Assembly (NCBI RefSeq): GCF_032925565.1
Contig: NZ_CP136708.1
Location: 1,054,001-1,118,000, forward strand
Direction of reading: 5' to 3'
Origin: Alteromonas sp. CI.11.F.A3
GTDB lineage: Bacteria > Pseudomonadota > Gammaproteobacteria > Enterobacterales > Alteromonadaceae
Length of the DNA: 64,000 nt
In this document: positions 18,253 to 26,481 of the stretch, piece after piece
Position numbering within the stretch: the stretch's first letter is position 1
Layout of the letters: each line of letters starts with the position of its first letter
The notes under the pieces: generated by a model
Seen by the model: the letters and a program-made list of their open reading frames with translations, nothing else
Told to the model about the DNA's origin: nothing
Databases searched by the model: none
Position numbers and translations under genes: made by a program

Positions 18253-20838
18253 TTAGAAAGTATAGTTGATGCTTGCAACTGCACTTCGGCCACTAATTGA
18301 ACGCATTCTTACGTATTCATTAGTAAATGGCTCTGATGCACCTACAGCAGCATTCTCACCTTCAGTTAAACCAATTTCATCTGTTATATTATTAACGTTC
18401 AGCGATACTGAAAGGTCATCATTGAAACGATAAGTTGCAAACACATTTGTTGTTAGGTAACCGGGCATGACCAATACATTTTCATTTCGTACATATGAGT
18501 CAGTTGTACCAACTATGTTTAGCCCTACTGTGTATGAATCTGTGTCATAAGATGCGATTGCAGAATATACCCAATCCGCTTGGCGTTGTGGTACGTTTCC
18601 AACAAAGTCAGGGAATAAATCGTCTGCTGCAATTTCAGCATCTGTCCAGGTTACATTACCAGAGAAGTTAAAGTTGTTGATAGAGTAGAAGGCTTCTACT
18701 TCGATACCTGAAGACTCATAATCACGTAACGATAATGGACCGCCGGTAACACGGCTTTCGCCAACGACTTCTTGGGTTTCTGCTGAGAAATAAACGGCGT
18801 TGATATCTAAACTATCGAAACGATACTTAACACCGACTTCTAACATTTTTACTTGATCTTCAATACGCTCATCATCAATATCACCTACTTTTTTGCCAAA
18901 GGCCGAGCTATCTGGATCTGCAACATTCGCAGGTGAATAGACCAAGCCAATAAGACGTTCTGAATTAGCGCGATAGCCTACGGAGTAGCGTCCAAATACA
19001 CTTAAACCAGTGTCTATTAGGTAATTTGCACCAAGTGAATATGAAAAATAGTCATAGTCAAAGTCGACAGCGAATTCAGGCTCTGGGTTATGCAAAGACA
19101 CCTGACCTTCTACGCCCTCTATCGTACCGTTGTTATTCACGTCGAAGTCTGTAACTCGAATTGAATTAGCATCAAGTGAACGAGAGCCGGTAGTACGTCC
19201 TGAGTCGTAACGGATACCTGCATCTAACGTTAAGTCTCCACTGTAATAAGTCGTATTTACATAAAGTGCATCAATCTTAGTGTTTAAGTCGAAACCACCA
19301 TTACAACAATTTCCCCACTCAGCTGGACCGTATGAAATTAATCCGCCACTAGTCAGAGTTTCTCCACTCACGTCATCTACAACATCGACATACGCAGTGT
19401 CACCACCGCCTTCAACTGATGTTAGATAAGAAGGCCAACTTTGAAAGTTTTCTATTGCTTGCTCTGAGTGGTACCAACCCGTATGAACTTCTAACTCTGA
19501 ATCATCAGATAACGTGAACACCTTGCTTAAATCTAAGTTATTCATCAGGTTGCTTAAATCTTGCATCTCTGTATTAAACGTGTGAATCACGGCAACAGAG
19601 GTATCCGGCGCAAGTGCTTGACCTGTATTGGGACCCGTTGCATAGATATAGCTGAAGTCTGTTCGCCCTTCAGAGCCTGCAAGATAATTTCCAACGAACG
19701 CACCACGATTGTCCTGCGTGCCTACCGACGCGGGGAAGGGAACGACAAATTCACCACTTATATCAGCCATTTTAAAGCGGTTTAATAATGACCAGCCGCC
19801 GCCAATGTCATCCAAGCTGGCTTCAAAACCAAATTGCTTAACGTCAGACTGCATGCCATCTGAAAGTCGCTTTTGCACAACATTATTTTGTTCATCCAGT
19901 ACTTGAATAGTATCTGTATGCACACTTTGCAGGGTGTCGCCATTGGCTGAGTAGCCAGGAATAGAGCTATATGTTGGGTTCGCATTTGTACCACTTACGA
20001 ACATAGGTGTTGGCATATAACCTACTGCACGATCGTTAAGAATTTTCACATTACCGCGGATATAACCGCCATCAAATTCTTTCGTTAGGTTAGCTTTTAT
20101 CTGGCCGCCTTTGTTAACATCATATCCAGCTTCACGAGGGCCTTCACCTACTCTATAAAAGCCGCCGATGTGTCCGTACCAACCATTTTCCCAATTATGA
20201 CCGGCCTCAAAATCTAATCGAGTAGTATCGTAAGTTAATCCTTTAGTAAGTCTTGCTGAGCCGCCGCCTTGCTCGCCCGTTTTGCTAATAAAGTTGATAA
20301 CACCACCCGGTGAGTTACTCGCCAGTATAGATGCTGAACCACCTCGAATAGCTTCAACACGTGCGACGTTTGCGTCTGCGCGTAAAAAGATATCTGCGTT
20401 AGCAAAAGAAATATCGCCAAACTCTAATACTGGAAGGCCGTCTTCCCAAAGCTGCAAGAATTTCGCACCGCCAGATGCTATCGGTAAGCCACGAATAGCA
20501 ATGTTCGCATTACCGTCACCACCAGATGCTTCTGAACGAACGCCTGGAATTTGTCTAAGTATCTCGGCTGTTGTACGAGATACTTCAAAAACGGGGCTGT
20601 CTGCGTCTATGCTAGAAATCGATACTGAAGACTCCAGTGGATCTGCACTTCCACCTGGCACTGCAGTAACAAAGATTCGTTCTATTTCTTTTTCCGGCAC
20701 TTCTTCTTGAGCATAAGCAAGATTGCTCATTGCTAGCATGCTTACACCAGTGCATGCGAAAAGTGAGGATACTAAAACAGACAAGCGCTTTTTCTGGAAA
20801 TGCTTTGTATTGTGTTGACTTATTTGACGATGACTCAT
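18253..20838 (-). CDS. TonB-dependent outer-membrane receptor
   Basis: The 861-residue protein has a signal peptide (cleavage near AYA-QEE), a plug domain (roughly 50-190, with ILRQIPGVRSE, NIAIRGLPI and the VEAIRGGSASIL / GGVINFISK blocks) and a beta-barrel ending in a C-terminal phenylalanine (ASINYTF) as needed for outer-membrane assembly. A possible TonB box lies near IERIFVTA. AGGAGG sits before the ATG. The promoter carries the same palindrome as the GH32 promoter and no Fur-like box, so it is more likely a sugar importer (sucrose or fructo-oligosaccharide) than an iron receptor. That specificity is inference. A strong terminator follows. Confidence 0.88.
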   Translation of the reverse strand: MSHRQISQHNTKHFQKKRLSVLVSSLFACTGVSMLAMSNLAYAQEEVPEKEIERIFVTAVPGGSADPLESSVSISSIDADSPVFEVSRTTAEILRQIPGVRSEASGGDGNANIAIRGLPIASGGAKFLQLWEDGLPVLEFGDISFANADIFLRADANVARVEAIRGGSASILASNSPGGVINFISKTGEQGGGSARLTKGLTYDTTRLDFEAGHNWENGWYGHIGGFYRVGEGPREAGYDVNKGGQIKANLTKEFDGGYIRGNVKILNDRAVGYMPTPMFVSGTNANPTYSSIPGYSANGDTLQSVHTDTIQVLDEQNNVVQKRLSDGMQSDVKQFGFEASLDDIGGGWSLLNRFKMADISGEFVVPFPASVGTQDNRGAFVGNYLAGSEGRTDFSYIYATGPNTGQALAPDTSVAVIHTFNTEMQDLSNLMNNLDLSKVFTLSDDSELEVHTGWYHSEQAIENFQSWPSYLTSVEGGGDTAYVDVVDDVSGETLTSGGLISYGPAEWGNCCNGGFDLNTKIDALYVNTTYYSGDLTLDAGIRYDSGRTTGSRSLDANSIRVTDFDVNNNGTIEGVEGQVSLHNPEPEFAVDFDYDYFSYSLGANYLIDTGLSVFGRYSVGYRANSERLIGLVYSPANVADPDSSAFGKKVGDIDDERIEDQVKMLEVGVKYRFDSLDINAVYFSAETQEVVGESRVTGGPLSLRDYESSGIEVEAFYSINNFNFSGNVTWTDAEIAADDLFPDFVGNVPQRQADWVYSAIASYDTDSYTVGLNIVGTTDSYVRNENVLVMPGYLTTNVFATYRFNDDLSVSLNVNNITDEIGLTEGENAAVGASEPFTNEYVRMRSISGRSAVASINYTF

Positions 20839-20916
20839 GAAGCCTCCTGACAGACCTAATAATTTTTAGTGTGCTTTTTACACCGAAAATTGTGTAGCGT
20901 AATAATGTGTGTGTTT

Positions 20917-20934
20917 ATGACCAACGTTGGACAT
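20917..20934. promoter_or_regulatory. Candidate LacI operator, copy 2 (TonB receptor)
   Basis: ATGACCAACGTTGGACAT contains the perfect 10-base palindrome CCAACGTTGG and is palindromic at 8 of 9 pairs overall. On the minus strand it lies between TTGTAA and CATAAA (16 bases apart), a plausible promoter for the receptor, about 80 bases before its start codon. Confidence 0.7.
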
Positions 20935-21428
20935 TTTACAAATATTTTACTCACTTGCAACAACAAAATGAAGGTTTTTAGCCTTTTCAACTAAATTTAT
21001 ACTTTTGATTAATGAAAAGGTTCCTGCAAAATAATCCGCTGAATCTAAGAAAAGCTATAAAATACAATCGCTTTCACATATAAATTTGCCGCCCCGCAGT
21101 ACTCCCTTCAAAATTGGCATATCGTTCATTAAGTTAATTGAATGTTAGAGCACTCTTATGGAAATAGGTATGGCCCTTTAAGGGGAGGGTTACCCTGTTA
21201 CGAGAGGGGAGAGATGCTTTCAATGAAGCTACGCGGAACAGTATTGGAGTGCGTTTTAAAGCCTGTCTCTACTACCCCTAAACTGAGACAGACTAATTAA
21301 AGTTTTCTACAATAATTGATGCAGGAAACGACTAAGGAACATCACGCGATTCAAATTCTCAGATCATCGGAGTATTAAAAAAGTCGAGCGCCCACTACGC
21401 CTGAGTGGCGACTTCATATATTTAAGAC

Positions 21429-21457
21429 ACAAAAAAACCGACATTAAGTCGGTTTAT
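21429..21457 (-). terminator. Intrinsic terminator of the broken tRNA-Leu copy
   Basis: On the minus strand AAACCGAC / GTCGGTTT form a stem with an AT loop followed by seven T. The flanking sequence resembles that of the terminator at 21582-21604, suggesting both come from a duplicated tRNA-terminator unit. Confidence 0.75.
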
Positions 21458-21488
21458 TGTTTATCTCTTTCATTGGTAAGAAAAGAGA

Positions 21489-21526
21489 TGGTACCAGTGG
21501 GCGGACTTTAGGTTGGTCGCCACGCG
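21489..21526 (-). pseudogene. Truncated tRNA-Leu 3' end
   Basis: The minus strand here ends with the same 20 bases as the intact tRNA-Leu (T-stem 3' side, acceptor 3' side and CCA) and also keeps GCGTGGCG of the T-stem 5' side, but the T-loop is replaced by unrelated bases and the first half of the tRNA is absent. It lies 126 bases from the intact gene. It is a relic of tandem tRNA recombination or a scar of an element that used the tRNA 3' end. Confidence 0.65.
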
Positions 21527-21581
21527 AGGGGCCGACACTCGGCCGACACGCTTGCGTGGCGATTTCATGAATTTCAGGCAC

Positions 21582-21606
21582 AAAAAAACCAACTAAAAAG
21601 TTGGCT
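21582..21606 (-). terminator. Intrinsic terminator of tRNA-Leu
   Basis: On the minus strand CCAAC / GTTGG stem with a short AT loop followed by seven T, starting about 10 bases after the tRNA CCA end. Confidence 0.75.
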
Positions 21607-21614
21607 TAAATGTT

Positions 21615-21701
21615 TGGTACCAGTGGGCGGACTTGAACCGCCACGCCATTGCTGGCAACGGATTTTGAATCCGTCATGTCTACCAATTCCATCACACTGG
21701 C
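21615..21701 (-). tRNA. tRNA-Leu (anticodon CAA)
   Basis: The 87-base gene reads GCCAGTG at the 5' acceptor side and CACTGGT-A-CCA at the 3' side (one G-U closing pair), with encoded CCA. The anticodon loop TTCAAAA gives anticodon CAA (21665-21667), and the long variable arm typical of type II leucine tRNAs is present, followed by a normal T-arm (GGTTCAAGTC). It reads UUG codons. Confidence 0.95.
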
Positions 21702-21730
21702 TTAGATAGGCTTGCTATCAATGAGGCTGC

Positions 21731-21758
21731 ATTATAGCGATGTAGCTCAGGTGTACAA
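21731..21758 (-). promoter_or_regulatory. Candidate promoter of tRNA-Leu
   Basis: On the minus strand a perfect TATAAT (21731-21736) lies about 30 bases before the tRNA 5' end, with TTGTAC 16 bases further upstream as a weak -35 box. Confidence 0.55.
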
Positions 21759-21856
21759 GTTTTTTTTAGGGTTTTATTACCGTTATGTGTCTGACTGAAT
21801 AAAAGATAAACACTCTAGACGTTAAGTTGTCGTATTAGCAAGAATGTTAATGCTGG

Positions 21857-22951
21857 CTACGCTATTTTCATTGAACGAACATTATGTATCTTTAACCACA
21901 ACAATACGCCAAAGTGAGACAGTGCCATTACCACTAACATTGCCGAAATCGCCGCTATCTGCGGCAATTGTTGAGAGCCTACTAGCATTAACCCCCAGCC
22001 AATCAACAGCCATTGAATAACGTAATAGGTCGTAACGTTTCTCCCCCAAAAGCACAAAAGTGAAACAAAACGATTAGCACTCTGATTTTCTGTTAAACGT
22101 TGGCAGAGCCATAAAAAAACTAGCGCACCACCTGTTAAGCTAATAACCATACCAGGGCCTGGCCGCATGTTACTTGCCATATGATACGCCGTGTCGGTGA
22201 TGGTTATTGGTAAACCCACCGCGATTATGGCGGTGCCTACCCACAATGACTTTTGAAAGAACTCACGAATGTTGCACGACTTTCTTAACCAATGGCCAAA
22301 TGCCATGCCCACTAGTGGGTATGCTAACCAAGGAAAAAGTGGAAACATTGCGCCTTGATTTACGTTTCCAAATAGTAGTTTCAATACGCTATCAATATAT
22401 ATCCAGCCTGTAGATGTATCCCATATAGAGGGTGAAGCGAAAGTTACTAAAAGAGCACTTATTAGCCAATGCTTGGGCTCTGGCAAAAGATGCTTTACAA
22501 GTAAACAGCACGCTAACGCTAAGCCAGCAAATTGTAAAATATCCACAATAAAAAATTCAGTAGTAGGCGTATAGCTTCCCAATTGCTCCTGTGTTACTAG
22601 CCCGAATTGTAGCGAAAGCCACATTGGAATGGAGCCTCTGGCAATATTTAGCGCATAGCCCAGTGCGAATAACCCTAACGCGCGTTTTAAACCCGTTGAT
22701 AACGATTGTTGGCCGCTGTAGGTAATAAACATTCCCATAATAAATACAAACCACGCGGCCACTTGCCAGTTGGCAAGAAGCCTAATAGTAGAGCCCACTA
22801 AACTTTCACGCGTACTTGTATCGCCATAGAAGTCTAGGACGTGGACCAGTACCATTAAGATAATAAGTATTCCTCTGGCAAAATCGAACGTGAGAAGGCG
22901 TTCATTAGCAGGCTGAGAAGCCCGTATTGGCGTTGTGGCCGAAATGGTCAT
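21857..22951 (-). CDS. Membrane acyltransferase-like protein (HGSNAT/DUF1624 type) at the tail of the siderophore operon
   Basis: The 364-residue protein has about ten membrane segments. The start, RLLTFDFARGILIILMVLVH, matches the first helix of the heparan-alpha-glucosaminide N-acetyltransferase-like (DUF1624) and acyltransferase 3 superfamily, with the histidine that family uses. Such proteins pass an acyl group across the inner membrane to an extracytoplasmic acceptor. It lies 33 bases after asbF on the same strand, so it is probably co-transcribed with the petrobactin-type genes. Acylation of a siderophore or precursor, or a transport role, is inference; it is not one of the six classical asb genes. 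Confidence 0.72.
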   Translation of the reverse strand: MTISATTPIRASQPANERLLTFDFARGILIILMVLVHVLDFYGDTSTRESLVGSTIRLLANWQVAAWFVFIMGMFITYSGQQSLSTGLKRALGLFALGYALNIARGSIPMWLSLQFGLVTQEQLGSYTPTTEFFIVDILQFAGLALACCLLVKHLLPEPKHWLISALLVTFASPSIWDTSTGWIYIDSVLKLLFGNVNQGAMFPLFPWLAYPLVGMAFGHWLRKSCNIREFFQKSLWVGTAIIAVGLPITITDTAYHMASNMRPGPGMVISLTGGALVFLWLCQRLTENQSANRFVSLLCFWGRNVTTYYVIQWLLIGWGLMLVGSQQLPQIAAISAMLVVMALSHFGVLLWLKIHNVRSMKIA

Positions 22952-22984
22952 TTTTACTTCCTTACTTACTATACAAGTGGCCGT

Positions 22985-23827
22985 CTATGCGCTTAAACAT
23001 GTTTGTTGTAATTGCTGAATTAAATATCTATCGCGACTGAGCACTTGTTTGCAATGGTTTCCGAACCACTCCAATGAGGTATCTGCATTGGCTATACCTG
23101 CACCATGGTGTAGGTGTAAATACTCAATAAAATGTTCATAATCTACGGCCCCTTCAAATATAGGTACCATGCCTTCTCGCGTTCCTGCAGCGGCATAAAC
23201 GTTTTCAGGCGCGAAGACAGAAAGGTGGCTTTCACTGCTAATATTCTTAAAATGGAAATGATTAATATGAGGCAGTAGTTCATCAAGCGCGCGGGTTATA
23301 TCTGCGCCTGATTCCCACACGTGGAGTACGTCGAAATTAAGCTGAAGGTTAGCCCTATCCACATGAGCAAACATTTCTTGGGTTGATGTTACTGAATCGG
23401 CATAGGTTTTGGGATGGGTTTCTATCACCAAATTTAAGTCATGGGGAGCTAGCCAGTCGCATATTTTTTGTAGACGATTGAACAACTCTGCTTTTTGAGT
23501 TTCTGTGTAATCATGGCTGCCTTTTCCCCCAGCGAAAGTGCGAATTTTGCTTGCACCCCAGTGTTTGGCTAGTCTGCAGAGGTGTTGTACTTTGTGGTAA
23601 AGCACGTTTTCAGAAACCAGCAGCGGAAGATAATCACTAAGCATAGTGGCCTTTAGACCATATGATGCTAGCCAATGTCTATCATAATGCGGTTGGTCAG
23701 TAAGGTTATTTGCATGTGCGCCCCAAAGCTCAATGCCCTGAAAATGGTTGGCCTGTGCCCACTGCGCTATTTCTTCTATCGATATCAATTGGTGTCGAAA
23801 AGAGATGGTACAAATTGAAAGGTTCAT
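22985..23827 (-). CDS. asbF: 3-dehydroshikimate dehydratase, AsbF-like
   Basis: The 280-residue TIM-barrel enzyme has the same length as Bacillus AsbF, which makes 3,4-dihydroxybenzoate from 3-dehydroshikimate for petrobactin. Metal-site residues expected from this xylose-isomerase-like fold are visible: Glu136 (VIETHP), Asp166 (NFDVLHVW), His192 (HFHFKN) and Glu253 (SLEWFG). Its start overlaps the stop of the carrier/AsbE fusion gene by four bases (ATGA), showing translational coupling. The cluster context (two NIS synthetases, AMP ligase, carrier) makes the catecholate supply role very likely. Confidence 0.88.
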   Translation of the reverse strand: MNLSICTISFRHQLISIEEIAQWAQANHFQGIELWGAHANNLTDQPHYDRHWLASYGLKATMLSDYLPLLVSENVLYHKVQHLCRLAKHWGASKIRTFAGGKGSHDYTETQKAELFNRLQKICDWLAPHDLNLVIETHPKTYADSVTSTQEMFAHVDRANLQLNFDVLHVWESGADITRALDELLPHINHFHFKNISSESHLSVFAPENVYAAAGTREGMVPIFEGAVDYEHFIEYLHLHHGAGIANADTSLEWFGNHCKQVLSRDRYLIQQLQQTCLSA

Positions 23828-25155
23828 GCTGTAGCGTCCTCTGCGACGATCTGCGAGTTATTAAGGTGTAGGTTGTGTAAAGCAGACCACTGTGAAAATA
23901 CGTCGAATAAATGCTGCTTAATCCTGAATTCTCGTTCATCTTGCTGATCTAACAACATGAATATTTCAGCGATTAATGCGTTCTTATTCGTTAAGCTAAG
24001 CTGCTCTGTCGCTAATTTCATTGCGCGAAATTGAATGTTTTTATAATTGCTAACCAGTGCTTCAATCACATCACACCAGTGTTCAAATTCAGCTTCAGGA
24101 AAGCCAATGTCACGCCAGAAAAATGCGAAGCCATGTTCATAGGCATACTTTCGAATGGCTAATACAGGAAGTTGCTTAAGGGCTTCACCTAGCTGGGTGG
24201 CATCAGTGTCGTTATTGTCATTATCAATGTGAGCATGAACAACTTCGCGCACTTTATCGGTCATGGGGTTGTTTTTTGCATTGAAGCTGGCAAGAAAGTA
24301 CTCACCGACAACGGTGTTATTTGTAGGCGTTATGTCTCTGCTATCAAAAATATAGCCGCCCGCCACAGCTTCCGATTCAATAGCTGCGATGACTTGGTTT
24401 TTGTTTTGGGTCCCTTCCCAACGAAAGTCAGGGTCGTACATGAACCATGTAGCTGGGTCGTTTGTTTCTTCCAACATCACATAGTGGGGGAAGGGGTTTT
24501 GATTAAATTTGTTCTCCCGCTCTGGCAGTAAATACATATCAAGCATAACCATGATATGTTCGCTTTTAGATTTTTGTGCCAATAACGTTTGTAAGGTATG
24601 AAGGTTCTCTTGTTTACTGAGGGTCTCGCAGTACCACGAGGTAACCGAGACACCATAAAGTTTTTTATACCATTCCCTAAAGACATCGTGGTTGATATCA
24701 TCTGAGTGATAGGCTAAATGGTGATCTTGGTTGACGAGCACTTCAGCGTCCCATACTCCAAAGTAAAAAGGCCTGTGATCAACTTGTTCATTAGCTTTAA
24801 TGCTTTCACATAAGCAACTCACGAAGCAGTGCACCTTAATATCTTCAAATTCTTCCTGAGCTTGCGCTATGTCATTAGGAGCATGGCTGCTGTTACCGTT
24901 ATCGCTAGTAGATTGCGTTAATAGGAAGTCCGCTAACGAAGACACGGTAGCAACGTCGTCATTGCTTAACGACGCGTCAGGTATATCGATGCCAAGGGTT
25001 AATTCAATATGCACGAGCAGCTGCATAATTTGTACTGAGTCTAAATACAAATCTTCATTTAGCCGCGCCGACGAAGTGAAATGGTCTAGCTTCTGATTAT
25101 TAAGCTCTTGTTCAAGTACCAATTTGATGGCATCAATAATGGTGTTTTTATTCAT
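23824..25155 (-). CDS. Fused aryl carrier protein and petrobactin condensing protein (AsbD-AsbE-like)
   Basis: The 443-residue protein joins two functions that are separate genes in Bacillus. Residues about 1-85 are an acyl/aryl carrier domain with the phosphopantetheine serine in LYLDSVQIM (Ser40). After a polar linker (about 85-105) the rest resembles AsbE, which joins 3,4-dihydroxybenzoyl groups from the carrier to spermidine. The fusion is seen as one uninterrupted frame; that it tethers the aryl thioester to the condensing domain is inference. It starts 2 bases after the AMP-ligase stop and overlaps asbF by 4 bases. Confidence 0.83.
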   Translation of the reverse strand: MNKNTIIDAIKLVLEQELNNQKLDHFTSSARLNEDLYLDSVQIMQLLVHIELTLGIDIPDASLSNDDVATVSSLADFLLTQSTSDNGNSSHAPNDIAQAQEEFEDIKVHCFVSCLCESIKANEQVDHRPFYFGVWDAEVLVNQDHHLAYHSDDINHDVFREWYKKLYGVSVTSWYCETLSKQENLHTLQTLLAQKSKSEHIMVMLDMYLLPERENKFNQNPFPHYVMLEETNDPATWFMYDPDFRWEGTQNKNQVIAAIESEAVAGGYIFDSRDITPTNNTVVGEYFLASFNAKNNPMTDKVREVVHAHIDNDNNDTDATQLGEALKQLPVLAIRKYAYEHGFAFFWRDIGFPEAEFEHWCDVIEALVSNYKNIQFRAMKLATEQLSLTNKNALIAEIFMLLDQQDEREFRIKQHLFDVFSQWSALHNLHLNNSQIVAEDATA

Positions 25156-25157
25156 GG

Positions 25158-26465
25158 CTAACCTGTTACCTGCTCAAGCGCATTTTGTTGTTTTTGATGT
25201 GCGTAATTTTCTGCCAGTTTTTTCCGATTTACTTTGCCATTCGGCAAGCGCTCTATATGTGCTACGGCGTGCAAAAATTGTGGAATTTGGTATTTGGCAA
25301 GTTTGCCGCTGCACCATGTGCGCAGCGCATCAGCATCGAGTGTGTCAGTGGTGAAATATAAACAGGCACGCTGGCCCGCTGCGGAATCGTTCACTTTAAA
25401 TAGTACGGCATCTAATACGCTTGGGTGCTCCAGAACAATATCTTCAATTTCTTGCGGATATACATTTAAACCCGACACAATAATGGTGTCATCTTGGCGG
25501 GCAACGAAATGCAGAGTAGGCGACCCATTTTCTTCCTGTTCAAAATAGCCCAAGTCGTTGGTATGGATAACCTGTGGCTGATGGCTCGCATTAATTGCAG
25601 GTATGGTTATAACAATCTCTTTTGGATGGCTGGCATCTAGCCCACTCGATATTTGAACATGAGGGAGAACTTTACCAATGCTGGTATTGGACGATTCGAT
25701 ACGGCTTAAGCTTACACATCCAGACTCAGAACACCCATATTGTTGGTATAGATGTGTTATCCGCCCTCTCACTTTTTCAAGTGCTGGTTTTGACATCAAA
25801 GTACCGGAGGTCATTGCAGCATAAAGCGAGCTGTTTTTAGGCCAAAGCAAGCTAATCATGCTTAGCATCGCGGGCGAGGAATATAGCAATGGCTTCTTAG
25901 CTGCCATTACATTCTTTATAATGAATTTAGGATTAATATTGGTAATAACGGTTGGGCTTTTGCCTCGGCCTAAGGCTACCAGAACGCCGCAAATGAGGCC
26001 GTAGGAGTGGGTAACGGGGCATGCTACGAATGGGGTCATGTCATCCGCGTCTTGAAAATGAGAAATGTAACTGGCAATTTCTATATCAATGGCCACCCAG
26101 CTTCGTTTTATGCATTTGGGTTCACCTGTGGTGCCTGAACTCATCTGAATAAGCCCTGCTACCTTGTCGTTCTCGCCACTATACTCAACAGTTACTTGAT
26201 TGTGCATGTCGCCGTAAAACAACGCTGTACACTTTGCCCGGCTTGCCGTTCGTTTAGCAAGTTCTAGTGGTGTGTCTGGGTGTATTGGCAGTACAGAAAT
26301 TTCATGGTTTTTAGCATAAAGGCATAACGCTAACCAAGTCGCAGTGTCATAAAGACAGACTGCTATGTTGACGTGCTTAACATGCAATGCGGTAATGCTC
26401 GAGAACTGCTGGTAGAAACGTTCAAAATCGTGGGTGGAATAGAAAGTGGAATCGACACTTAACAT
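25158..26465 (-). CDS. asbC: AMP-dependent aryl ligase, AsbC-like
   Basis: The 435-residue adenylating enzyme has the P-loop-like motif MSSGTTGEPKCIK, a YQQYGCSESG acetyl-adenylate motif and the C-terminal NGKVNRKKL core lysine region. In the petrobactin route AsbC activates 3,4-dihydroxybenzoate and loads it on the carrier domain. I chose the ATG at 26465, which has GGAG 8 bases upstream and starts 16 bases after the end of the preceding synthetase gene; the open frame extends farther upstream but only as overlap with that gene. The order in the operon matches the asb scheme. Confidence 0.87.
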   Translation of the reverse strand: MLSVDSTFYSTHDFERFYQQFSSITALHVKHVNIAVCLYDTATWLALCLYAKNHEISVLPIHPDTPLELAKRTASRAKCTALFYGDMHNQVTVEYSGENDKVAGLIQMSSGTTGEPKCIKRSWVAIDIEIASYISHFQDADDMTPFVACPVTHSYGLICGVLVALGRGKSPTVITNINPKFIIKNVMAAKKPLLYSSPAMLSMISLLWPKNSSLYAAMTSGTLMSKPALEKVRGRITHLYQQYGCSESGCVSLSRIESSNTSIGKVLPHVQISSGLDASHPKEIVITIPAINASHQPQVIHTNDLGYFEQEENGSPTLHFVARQDDTIIVSGLNVYPQEIEDIVLEHPSVLDAVLFKVNDSAAGQRACLYFTTDTLDADALRTWCSGKLAKYQIPQFLHAVAHIERLPNGKVNRKKLAENYAHQKQQNALEQVTG

Positions 26466-26481
26466 GAAAATCTCCTGCACA

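Larger units (their letters stand above)
20839..21488. other. Long intergenic stretch upstream of the TonB receptor
   Basis: About 650 bases without a convincing gene. It holds the receptor ribosome binding site (AGGAGG near 20842-20847), the operator at 20917-20934, a weak 7-base inverted repeat (21263-21269 / 21285-21291) and an intrinsic terminator at 21431-21455. The middle part (about 20960-21400) shows nothing I can name. Confidence 0.5.

Noticed and set aside
20282..20710. 142-codon open frame antisense to the TonB plug domain
   Set aside because: The plug motifs on the minus strand are well conserved; the antisense frame has no recognisable feature.
18253..20838. TonB receptor as the petrobactin receptor
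   Set aside because: No Fur-like box is visible in its promoter, it is separated from the asb operon by a tRNA, and it shares an operator with the GH32 gene.
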